Shown: positions 35,481-44,508 of the stretch, in pieces
Numbering within the stretch: position 1 is the first letter of the stretch
Layout: each line of letters begins with the position of its first letter
From: Polyodon spathula
Lineage: Eukaryota > Chordata > Actinopteri > Acipenseriformes > Polyodontidae
DNA: 64,000 nucleotides
Direction: 5' to 3'
Assembly: GCF_017654505.1 (NCBI RefSeq)
Contig: NC_054535.1
Span: 86,595,785-86,659,784, forward strand
The notes under the pieces: generated by a model
Seen by the model: only the letters and a program-made list of their open reading frames with translations
What the model was told of the DNA's origin: nothing
Databases searched by the model: none
Translations under genes and position numbers: made by a program

Positions 35481-36336
35481 TGTAACACCCCTTAATTCGA
35501 ACAGGGTAGGTTGGGTGCTAAAGTAGATTACCAGGTTTTACTTAAATAAGTGGGACAAACAGCAATGGGTAAAATGATGTAACAAAAATAAAGATTTTAT
35601 TTTTATAATGTCACATAGGGAATATCCAAATAGTAAACATAGACTGAGGGTGCTTTAGCTTTTTAATAAACTGCTTTGACAAACTGTATTAGGTAAAACC
35701 ATACAAACTGCCTTAGCAGTAATCAAACGGTGATTTAACACCAAATTAGTGCAAAATAGCTTTCAAATCCACAAAAAATACTATATAAAAGAATAGTAGT
35801 CAGCAGCACAAATCAAAAATCGACTCAAATCAAACAGTAAATAAAAATACATAAAAACAAAACAGTGACAATCTTCTGAAAAACAAAAAGAAAACAATTA
35901 GTGCCATAAAGTAAATCCGGTATACAATTTAAATTTGATAAGAATATATACTGATCAGATATCTATATATTATATATATGTGTGTGTGTAATGTTCTTAA
36001 ACTATTTTTGTCTAATGGTTTATTGGTAGTGTAAATTAAGGTAATTCGTATTCGGACTCATAAGGGTTCAGATGCTATTCATTAGAATGTTCTTAAGATA
36101 ATAATAAAAATAAAAATAAATACTTAAAATGCAAAAATAAACAAACAAACAACAACAACAAAAAATTAAACACGATATACCTAAAAAAGAAAAGAAGGTC
36201 TTACCCCCGGTACAGAACTTCAACATGAGGTACTTTTCAGCAACATGACCCAATCACAAAACAATCTTCATGTAAGCTTCCTTTTCTAAAAAAATAAAAG
36301 TTGGAAAAGGCATTTACAGCACTGGGGTGTAACTTA
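35481..36336. mobile_element. LTR-like block upstream of FAM174A
   Basis: The left edge reads TGTAACACCCC and the right edge GGGGTGTAAC, so the ends are complementary over about 10 bp with one mismatch. This TGTTACACCCC-type end is common in LTRs. No coding sequence and no convincing target duplication are seen. It ends about 690 bp before the FAM174A start codon. Confidence 0.4.
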
Positions 36337-36800
36337 TTACCTCGAAGGTTAATAGGTATAATTACATATTTAAAGGATGAATATTATTGCAAATGACTTG
36401 TACAAAGAACTGGACTGGACCGCATCACAGTTGCTCACCAATGACCTATATGACAATGATACTATAGATTATATACCATACTATTATGACCTCAAGGCCA
36501 CAATAATTTGGTGTAAAAATAAAATACTACAATTGTCTTACCAAGTCTTCAAGTGTTTTGCTGATTTGACAAGAGGTAATTTTACAATCTCTGCAGATAT
36601 TAGCAGCTGCCTGAAAAAAAAAAAAAGTACATTAGATTTACCAGGTTTTTATATAACTACTTACGTCTGGTTCTGTTAGACTGCATACAAAACTGGAGTT
36701 TTTATCATAGACTGATTGACATAAGTCATCTTCACTTCAGATAAATCATTGTATTTTTTAAATGGTATCGCATTAACTTGGCCTTGTAGTTGTCACTTCT
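36337..36800. other. No recognised feature
   Basis: AT-rich sequence between the LTR-like block and the FAM174A promoter-like region. Confidence 0.5.
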
Positions 36801-36813
36801 GTGCTTTTTTGGT

Positions 36814-36888
36814 GGGCGGTAGCTAGATAAAGAATCTCCGCCTTTCCCAAAGAGCTCTGACAGATCCCACGTGGTGTGCATGACGTCA
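36814..36888 (+). promoter_or_regulatory. FAM174A: FAM174A promoter-proximal elements
   Basis: GGGCGG (36814-36819, GC box), CACGTG (36868-36873, E-box inside the palindrome CCACGTGG) and TGACGTCA (36881-36888, a full CRE) lie within 75 bp, and about 135-210 bp before the start codon. The block is locally GC-richer than the surrounding DNA. A TATA box is not evident. Function is inferred from motif and position only. Confidence 0.6.
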
Positions 36889-36902
36889 CCCATAGCTTTG
36901 CA

Positions 36903-36997
36903 ATGGTAGGAAGTAGATGAAGAAAAGCATGAAGGAATACAGTTTAGCTACCGCAGAAAATACCAGACTTCAAAGAAATATAACACTAAAGATATAA
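36903..36997 (+). promoter_or_regulatory. FAM174A: Two possible upstream ORFs of FAM174A
   Basis: ATG at 36903 opens a 5-codon frame ending TGA at 36918-36920. A second ATG at 36917 overlaps that stop (ATGA) and opens a 26-codon frame ending TAA at 36995-36997, 26 nt before the main ATG. Both would count only if transcription starts upstream of 36903, which the CRE/E-box position makes plausible but does not prove. Confidence 0.4.
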
Positions 36998-37023
36998 AAG
37001 CATCTTATTTGTTGCAGTACAAA

Positions 37024-37391
37024 ATGGTACCTGACAAGACACGAATTTGTTATATATTTTTATTTGTGTACATGTTAGTGCCTTTATTGTTTCCAGTTGC
37101 AACTGGGGAGGCGAACAAATCCACTTCAGCTACGCAACAGCAGGGTAACAACAAAAGCATAAATGACCTTAGCAATAATAATACGACTGTTTTGAACGCA
37201 CAGACAGGCTCCGTTGGAGTTATCAGTGACAAACATAATAGCATAAAGACTGGCACTGGAAGCTCCTCGGTAGAGGGGGTCGCAGAGACTGCTGCTGCTA
37301 ACACCAGGCCCTTGTCGATACAAAGAGCACTGTATGTCCTTATGGCTGTAAGCGCTGTCGTAATCGTTTACTTCGTAATCAGGACCGTCAG
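37024..37391 (+). CDS. FAM174A: FAM174A coding exon 1
   Basis: Codes for residues 1-122 plus two bases (AG) of Arg123. The donor is CAG|GTAAGA. It holds the signal peptide, linker and whole transmembrane segment. An in-frame TTG-initiated extension exists upstream, but the ATG at 37024 fits the signal peptide and the initiation context. Confidence 0.95.
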
Positions 37392-38865
37392 GTAAGAACT
37401 TCAGTTTTCAGCTTTGGCAATATTGCTATCACAATTAGTTGACAGTCCTCCCATATTCATAAACAGCCTGCATTTAAAACTATGTAGTACTTTATAGTGT
37501 TTATAGTTTTTTGGGAAGAATGTAGTACACGTTTTACACTTACCCCTTTCTGCAACTGTGCCATAATATCGTATACACCATTTTAGCTTGCAACTTAATC
37601 TTTTCAGTTTTATAGATACTAGATTACAGTGTTTAAATTAAAATGACCAGGATTGAAGTACAGGTCTTTCACTACTTATCCTAAGGCCCTCCTTCGTCTT
37701 CACTGCAACGTCATACAGATTGGACACTTCGCAATCGTTTGCTTAGGTTCAGCAGATCCTGAACACTAAAATAATATAGAACTACATACAAAACAGCTGG
37801 AAACATAAGTGTTATTTACACTGAGTAATAGTTCCATCATCACAAAATAGCTCCTTTGTGAAGAGAATCTGCCACAGGTTTTGAACTCCTGAATCACCAA
37901 ACTCTTTGAGCTTGTCTTACAGTCCATGATATTACCTCCAGAATATCATCAGCCACAAACGGTTGTAACACCTCCACATAATTTGGTCGATGTAAGGTTA
38001 AGCTGCAATTAATTAACATATTTTTAAGATGAGGTAATTTGCTCTTGATACCTTGGTTAACTTGTACTCCGTCCCATTGCTGTTAAAACACAAAATCGAG
38101 ACAAGTGATTTATCCTTTCTCTAAGCAATACAAAGAGCACATTTGTAATGCAGTATACAGGTGGACAGAAGCCCACAAACTTTTGGATGTGATGTTTGAA
38201 ATCTGTAAAAGAAGGATTTCATTTTCATTTAAATGAGACAAACTTTCCAAGATTAAAGTAGATTGCCTGACAAATTTACTTACCAAGCATGACTAGCATA
38301 GAGACATAAAAAGAATATTGTAATGCTTTACTGTGTTGATTTTTTTATTTTATTTTTCTACATGTACACTGAGATGTAAAAGTTATTTACGATTATACAG
38401 TATATAAAACTGGTTGTATTTCCTGTAAACCCTATACATTATTTTGGGGAAAAAAAAAAAAAAAAAAACTAAAAAGGGATGTGTCGTGTTTTATGCAGTT
38501 ACCCCTAACCCACTGAAAAAAGACTTCTAGTTGAGACATGTGTCACCCCTAACCCAGCATTCTCCTTCAGATCAATGTGGTTTGTACAATGGACAACACG
38601 AATTGGAAACGTTTTAAACCACTGGCACTGGCTATTTTAATTCAAATCGCTTGCCTCAAATGTCATATTTATTGTTTCAGAATGAGAAAGAAAAGCAGAA
38701 AGACAAGGAGATACGGAGTTCTAGATACAAACCTTGCCATGGAAATGACACCCTTGGAACAGGATGATGATGAAGAGGAGGATGATACAACACTATTTGA
38801 TGCCAGACTTTCAAGGAGGTTTGTGTGACTGGAAAATGTGTAATAAACTCATAACATAGTTTATT

Positions 38866-38917
<52 letters not shown>

Positions 38918-39570
38918 TAATTATTGGGCCACACATTTCTTTTTTCTCTCTGTGTCCTGTTAAATACCAAACAAGACATTTTCACATGGCAGACTTCAGT
39001 TTTTGCACTAGACTGTTTATAAAACAGAGATGCAATTGTAACAGGTTATTAGTTACAGTACACAGTCATCGCTATCCTGTGGAGCTGATTTACATGGGTA
39101 TGGAATAAAAAAATACTACTGCATATGTTACCAGTCTTAAGGGTGCTGCTGTCCATGCTACTTCATGCAAGCAAGTTCTTATGCAAAATGTAGTCTAAAT
39201 ATCTGTTGATTATCCAGCGTAAACAGAACTATAATTTGTTTTTTAACTATTAATACAGTTGTGCACATTTTGATTGCTAAATCTACTTGGTCAATAACAT
39301 CTGTTGTGTAAACAATACGGATCTGTTTGTTTTTTTTTACTTAAAAAAAAAAAAAAAAAAAAAGGTTCATGTAGTCATGAACATGTTTAGCAGAGCTATC
39401 CCTTTCTGCTCTGTTTTTTTTCTTTAATCAAGAAGGTATTCAAAGTCATTGTTGTGAAAGGTTATTGTAGAAAGTAGAACATTTTTCTAACAGGTCCATT
39501 TCTTTGGTACATTAATGTAAATTATGATAATGAAGCTACACAGTTTTCATATAAAGTAGCTGTGTAAAGT

Positions 39571-39606
<36 letters not shown>

Positions 39607-40717
39607 ACCCCCCTAAAGTTGAATGGGTAATCATAGTGTTTATAACTGTTCCTTTTTTTTAAAATTGTGATAAACTAGCAGGGTAATTAAATCTCACGCT
39701 GCTAGCTTAGTTAATGTGTTCCCTCTGAAATGTTTGAGGGGACAGGTGACCTTATTGAAAAAGGGTGTGGAATATTAATAATGGCATATGTATTTGTATG
39801 AGAATGTAATACTATTGAATACACTGAAGAAATAAACCTCCATTTTTAAAGCTAGATTCTGCCTTTGATACAGTATTATAATTATTAACAACTTCAACGA
39901 GCAGATATAATATTCAACATGTGTTTAATTTATAACAAAGGCATTATTCTCCTTACTTCAGATTTTCAGAATTCATTTTGTATTGTTGCCATTATAGAAT
40001 TTTTGTCCATAGCTGAAAAAGGGGAATTTAAACGTCAGCATGCTTATCCTTGCAAAGATCAAGCCTCTAGTATTTCAGCAGACTACGTATGACACATTTA
40101 GATGGTGTATTAAAATTCAAGACAAGATACCCTTTCCTAATGATAACTGCCCTCTTGAGATTATATAGGCAACCAGTTAATATTCACAGCAGATCTTGCT
40201 TCAGAAAAAAGGTTTTCATTTCTGCAAGGGATGATAGAAGTGGTGAGTGCTTCTGAAATTTACAGGCAGTAATGCCGTACACTGCTGTGATTAGATTAAT
40301 GAAGGATTGTGCCATTTTATTTTAAAACCAGCCTCTTACAGTACAGGGATTTCTGCTGTTTAGTCACTGTACTGTTAAAGAGTTGTAAGAACACCCTGCT
40401 GATGTGTATGGTTTTCTTATCTCAGCTTAATACACTGTTTTGGTATTTTTATTCAAACATGACTCAAATCAGATGAGGAATAAAACAAACAAAAGATAAA
40501 AGGTATAGCATCATGGTGTATCAAGATCACGCCTGCCTCCTGCAACAATTTATTTATTTATTTACTCAACCTTTATTTAGCCAGAACAGAACGTTGTGAT
40601 TGAAATGAATTGCTATAGGGGAACTGGAAACTAGCAGGGTTGCAGGAGAGAGCATGAGGGTTTATTTTGCTCAGATCTTGATTGGTCTGCAGCGTTGAAA
40701 TAAATAGTTCTTAAAAC

Positions 40718-40765
<48 letters not shown>

Positions 40766-41072
40766 GTAATAAATCAAGTCTACTGCTGGCCTGGGGCACA
40801 GGTAGGATCCAATTCCCAATTATTGAAATACAGGAAATTTAATTGGTTGAGAAAACCAAATGCTACATCAAAGGTATGGGGTTGTGACAAGATAAATGAG
40901 CTTCACTGACTCTGGAAGATTTGGAAAATGAAGGTTAAATAAGAAGTGAAAAAATTAAAAATTAAAAAAAAACTTCCTAGATTATAACACCCATATGTGA
41001 AAGTATCTACCCAAATTATATATTTCCAACCTTCTCCTAATATAATTTTATGTTATTACTTCTTGCAGATAA
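37024..41072 (+). CDS. FAM174A: FAM174A membrane protein, three coding exons
   Basis: A small type I membrane protein of the FAM174 family (DUF1180), whose molecular role is poorly known. Exons 37024-37391, 38681-38818 and 41069-41072 join through GT-AG introns in matching phase to 169 residues; human FAM174A is about 190. Residues 1-29 form a signal peptide. Residues 30-98 are a lumenal Ser/Thr/Asn-rich linker with NKS, NKS, NNT and NTT sequons. Residues 102-121 are one transmembrane helix ([17 protein letters not shown]). The tail has the basic block [17 protein letters not shown], then TPLEQ, an acidic run DDDEEEDD and TLFDA, ending RR. The [18 protein letters not shown] and TLFDA motifs and the RR end fit FAM174A rather than FAM174B. 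The start has A at -3 and G at +4. No in-frame disruption is seen. Confidence 0.95.
37392..38680 (+). other. FAM174A: FAM174A intron 1
   Basis: 1289-bp intron with GTAAGA donor and a TTTATTGTTTCAG acceptor. It contains an A tract near 38452-38468 and no other recognised feature. Confidence 0.9.
38681..38818 (+). CDS. FAM174A: FAM174A coding exon 2
   Basis: Begins with the A that completes Arg123 (AG|A), then ATGAGAAAG. Ends with AG of the final Arg codon before the donor AG|GTTTGT. It encodes the entire cytoplasmic tail except the last base of Arg169. Without splicing the frame would end RFV after 38818, so the choice of donor relies on the exon 3 match. Confidence 0.93.
38866..38916. repeat. 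(TAA)n microsatellite
   Basis: About 17 units just inside intron 2 of FAM174A. Confidence 0.95.
39572..39613. repeat. Long C homopolymer
   Basis: Thirty-five C in a row, then A and six more C. The length may be an assembly estimate. On the minus strand it is a long G run. Confidence 0.95.
40718..40771. repeat. (ATA)n microsatellite
   Basis: About 17 units with one G interruption near the end, within FAM174A intron 2. Confidence 0.95.
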
Positions 41073-41625
41073 AAGGTGTACATACTGTTCCACTGGACAC
41101 CCAATGGAAAACAGAAGGAAATACATGACTGTGCCGGATGTACAAGGTCTAATTTTGGATATGTGTGTCGTAATAAAAACTGTGAACAAAAAAAAACTGT
41201 AAACGGTGAACCTCTGTATATGTACAATTGCACTGTTTTTATTTCAGGGCCAAAAGAGAATGAAATCATATCTAAAGTTAACTATCTTAAAAAATGCAAA
41301 GTCAAGATTATTTTCAAACCATCACATTGTATTGTCATATCCAAGTAGACAATTGATTCTTATGAAATATTTGAAACTTGTTGTTCAGAATAAGTCTGCA
41401 GGTGTCTGTTTTTGCAAACGTATAGTTATTAAATTTACAATTTATATTTGAGTTTATAAAATTAACTTCTGAGAATAAGTATGCAAGATCTTGTTATTTT
41501 ATTTGTATTATTATATTTTGAATGAAGAATGTTTGCCAGATACAGTACGTTATTGCTAAAACATATTTGAATACATGCGTTTACATAAATATATATGTAC
41601 GTCAGAATAAAAATATTTAATTTCT
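41069..41625 (+). other. FAM174A: FAM174A exon 3: stop codon and 3' UTR
   Basis: After the acceptor TTCTTGCAG the exon begins ATAA. The A completes Arg169 (AG|A) and TAA (41070-41072) is the stop. The rest is 3' UTR. AATAAA at 41606-41611 is the likely polyadenylation signal. Open frames inside this stretch are on UTR and carry no domain. Confidence 0.8.
41606..41611 (+). terminator. FAM174A: Polyadenylation signal AATAAA
   Basis: First canonical AATAAA on the plus strand downstream of the FAM174A stop that I noticed. A TAATTTTTCTTC-type T-rich stretch follows about 35-50 bp later. The true cleavage site is unknown. Confidence 0.5.
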
Positions 41626-42700
41626 TAGAATGAAATGTAATCATTTTTTAATTTTTCTTCAGTTAATATCTTGCACAGTAATAACTCCCAACTACTCTTG
41701 TCTTGTACTGCTGGTGTTTCCCATCTCCCAATACAGAGACAGTCACAGCATGTTTACATACTGTAGCTCAATACTGTACAATGGATGTTGGTCTTTATGA
41801 TCAGTACGTTTTCATACTGATAACTCATTTTTAATTGATAGTTGGGTATAAATGTATGATACAAATAGTTACATCATTCAAGGGACATCTGTATACTGTA
41901 CCAGTATATTTTGCTTGCACCTGATCACTGTAAATCTCCTTTTTTTCCCCCTTCTTTTCATGTTAGCATTTTTCACTTAATCCTGTCATAGAAACAATTT
42001 GAAACTTCTGCTAGGTAACAGTTGCTTACCAATCCACTAAATACTAATTCATTACTATTGCTATTACTTAAATGATTTGCAGGCTCACAAAGCAAGAGTC
42101 ATGATGCCTTTTCGCTCTGCATAATTAAGCTCTTTTGTGTGAACCATGTTATCTTAAACTAAAGGTTAAATATAAAATGGCTTTTGGCAGCAAGCCATTA
42201 TGCAGATTATTCCCTTGCTTTTATAATGAAAACCTTTGTTCTTCACAATTGTATAATCCTCTTTATATTTGTCATCAGTCTTTGTAAGTCTCTTTGTCAA
42301 AAAAAGGTTTTGTCCATTCTTGTCTTTAACAACTTTTCCTATGTTGACCTCTTGAAACCAGTGATGTCAATACATTTTTTGGTGTTCAAGATGTCTGTTT
42401 TAACTTTTTAAAGGTGCCCATTTTGCAATTTTTTTATTAGCTTTTTAAAAAAAACTTTGTTTCAATAATCTTCGCTACTTCCCTAACCATTGTACATTTG
42501 AACTTTTAATTAACTCACAATTTATATAGTTAAGTACTTCTGTTCTATGCTCCACTGCAAGCATCTAAATATGGAGTGTATGCAGTAACTTTGCCTTTGC
42601 ATGTTTATTTGTATGCCAGGAACTTAAGCGCTGCAATAGTAAAGTAGGTAATTTATAAACAGATAGTTAAAGTATGTATTTAGGTTTTAAAACACACATT
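41626..42700. other. No recognised feature
   Basis: AT-rich sequence downstream of FAM174A. Confidence 0.45.
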
Positions 42701-42874
42701 GGGACAGATCTAGCAAGCTTTTGCACCAGTGCAAAGTTTGTTCCACTAATGTTTTAGAACTAGACATAAACAACTCAATGTTAAATTAAGGGTTCTTACA
42801 TCCAGCTACATTATAATTGTTATTAGCAGTTTCATTCACTTTGCACTGGAGCAAAAGCATAGTAAACCTGTCCC
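42701..42874. mobile_element. 174-bp MITE with 37-bp inverted repeats
   Basis: Left arm 42701-42737 (GGGACAGATCTAGCAAGC, then TTTTGCACCAGTGCAAAGT) pairs with right arm 42838-42874 (ACTTTGCACTGGAGCAAAAG, then ending CCTGTCCC) with a handful of mismatches. ATT lies directly outside both ends (42698-42700 and 42875-42877), a possible 3-bp target duplication. The interior has no coding capacity. The superfamily is unassigned; a Harbinger-type MITE is one option because of the 3-bp duplication. Confidence 0.65.
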
Positions 42875-43235
42875 ATTGTAGGCTGGGGTGGGGCAATTCT
42901 GTTAATCAGAGGCAAATCCGGCTATTGTACTCTGATACTAAAATGTATATTTATATCACATGGATGGATATCCAGAGATGCAGTATCATGATTGCTGTTG
43001 TTATGGTTTCTGGTAGTGCATTTTAAGACCCCATTTCCACTAGGTAATAGATACTGTAACTGAGACCACATGCTCGTTGAGCAAGTCATGTTACAGTCTT
43101 ACATAGTACTTTTTTGACTTTCTGCAAAATACATAACGTGAGCTTTAACACAATGAGAGATAATGTTCTTCTAGATCAGAGGTCCACAAAGCCATTTGGA
43201 CATACAAATTCAAATCACAGAGAGTATAACATATA
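42875..43235. other. No certain feature
   Basis: CAGAGGTCCACAAAGCC near 43180 resembles a hAT terminal repeat, and a distantly complementary TTTGAGGACCACAGAG occurs near 44720. I could not support a full element. Confidence 0.3.
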
Positions 43236-44188
43236 AAGTGCTGAGAAAAAATTTGTGAAACCTGCAGGATTTTCACATATTTCACACGTAAGATGTTATT
43301 AGATCTTAATCTAAGTCCTAATAATAGATAAAGATAACCAGATTAAACAAATGTCACAAAACATGATACTTTTTCAACATTTATTTATCCACAAGTGATT
43401 AAACTTTCAACATGTTTGAAACCTTTAGATTCAGTAACTGGTGGCACCCCCTTGAACAGCAATGACTTGAACTAAGCGTTTTCTGTAACTGTTGGTCAGT
43501 CTCTCACATCGGTTTTGAGGAATTTTGGCCCATTCTTCCTTACAGAACTGCTTCAACTCAGTGACAATTGAGGGCTTCCTTGCATGGACAGCTTGCTTCA
43601 GGTCCTGCCACAACATTTTGATGGGGTTTCTTCTTCTGCAGCCATTCTTTTGTAGATCTGCTTGTATGTTTATGGTCATTGTCTTGCTGCATGACCCACT
43701 TTTGGTTCAGCTTCAATTCACGGATGCCCTTCTCCTCTAGAATCGTCTTATACAATGCAGAATTCATGGTTGTATCAATGACGGCAAGCCGTCCAGGTCC
43801 TGAGGCAGTAAAGCAGCCCCAAACCATCACACTCCCACAACCATGCTTGACAGTTGGGATGAGGTTCTTCTGTTCGAACGCAGTGTTTGGTTTTCGCCAA
43901 ACATAACGTTTCTCTTTGAGGCTAAAAAGTTATACCTTTGACTCGTCTGTCCAGAGAACATTTTTCCAGAAGTCTTGTTGGTCATCTATGTGCTCTTTGG
44001 CAAACTTCAGACGGGCAGCAGTGTTCTTTATAGAGAGCAGTGGTTTCCTCCTGGCTATCATTTCATGAACACCATTCTTGTTCAGTCTTTTTCTGATAGT
44101 TGAGTCAAGAATGCTCACATTAGCCAAGGCGAGAGTGGCCTGCAGATCCTTGGATGTTATTCTGGGGTTCTTTGTGATTTCCTTGATG

Positions 44189-44192
<4 letters not shown>
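43236..44192 (-). mobile_element. Tc1-like element, minus strand, truncated
   Basis: The plus-strand left edge (AAGTGCTGAGAAAAAATTTG) follows a TA and is the end downstream of the transposase. On the other side the element runs into a TA/GA microsatellite at 44192, so the second terminal repeat and the transposase start are missing. It is related to, but distinct from, the element at 13633. Confidence 0.88.
43431..44190 (-). pseudogene. Tc1-like transposase, decayed
   Basis: Minus-strand blocks are NVSILDSTIRKRLNKNGVHE, FWKNVLWTDESKV (first Asp), CGSVMVWGCFTASGPGRLAV, QQDNDHKHTSRS (second Asp, where DPKH has become DHKH), NPIKMLWQDLK (Lys in place of the catalytic Glu), then EEWAKIPQNRCERL and the end GGATSY. 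A deletion removes about a dozen codons before NPIKML and shifts the frame. A stop also follows DESKV. Inactive. Confidence 0.88.
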
Positions 44193-44271
<79 letters not shown>

Positions 44272-44282
44272 ATATAGAGATA
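44192..44282. repeat. (TA)n/(GA)n compound microsatellite
   Basis: TA arrays separated by a short GA block, at the broken end of the Tc1-like copy. Confidence 0.95.
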
Positions 44283-44400
44283 TGAGATTACTCTATGAGA
44301 GAGAAAATTAAATTCTAAATACTGAAATGTATTTTTTTTCTCAATAACAGCGAAATTCAGTGCTTACCCGGCATATTAACACCCCGCCTCTGCTCACGAA

Positions 44401-44508
44401 TGATTGGACAGCTGTCAGATCTTTCACTTTCCCATTGGCTACTCACTCGCCTTCAATTTTCATGCAGAATATCATGAACGGCCTCTGCTTCCTTGATTGG
44501 ACAGCTGT
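44401..44508. repeat. Two 15-bp direct repeats with CCAAT and E-box
   Basis: TGATTGGACAGCTGT occurs exactly at 44401-44415 and 44494-44508, each preceded by a CCTCTGCT block. Each copy holds an inverted CCAAT (ATTGG) and CAGCTG. A further ATTGG lies between them. It has a promoter-like look but no gene is attached. Confidence 0.6.

Larger units (their letters stand above)
38819..41068 (+). other. FAM174A: FAM174A intron 2, repeat-rich
   Basis: 2250-bp intron ending TTACTTCTTGCAG. It contains a (TAA)n array (38866-38916), an A tract (about 39342-39363), a 35-nt C run (39572-39606), a fish-type repeat fragment around 40546-40610 (ACCTTTATTTAGCCAG) and a second (ATA)n array (40718-40771). Confidence 0.88.

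Noticed and set aside
36377..36679. 100-codon plus-strand frame upstream of FAM174A
   Set aside because: No domain, no splice link to exon 1, and AT-rich composition typical of chance frames.
41076..41451. Open frames after the FAM174A stop
   Set aside because: They lie in the inferred 3' UTR; the AG|A-TAA junction gives the family-typical RR terminus instead.
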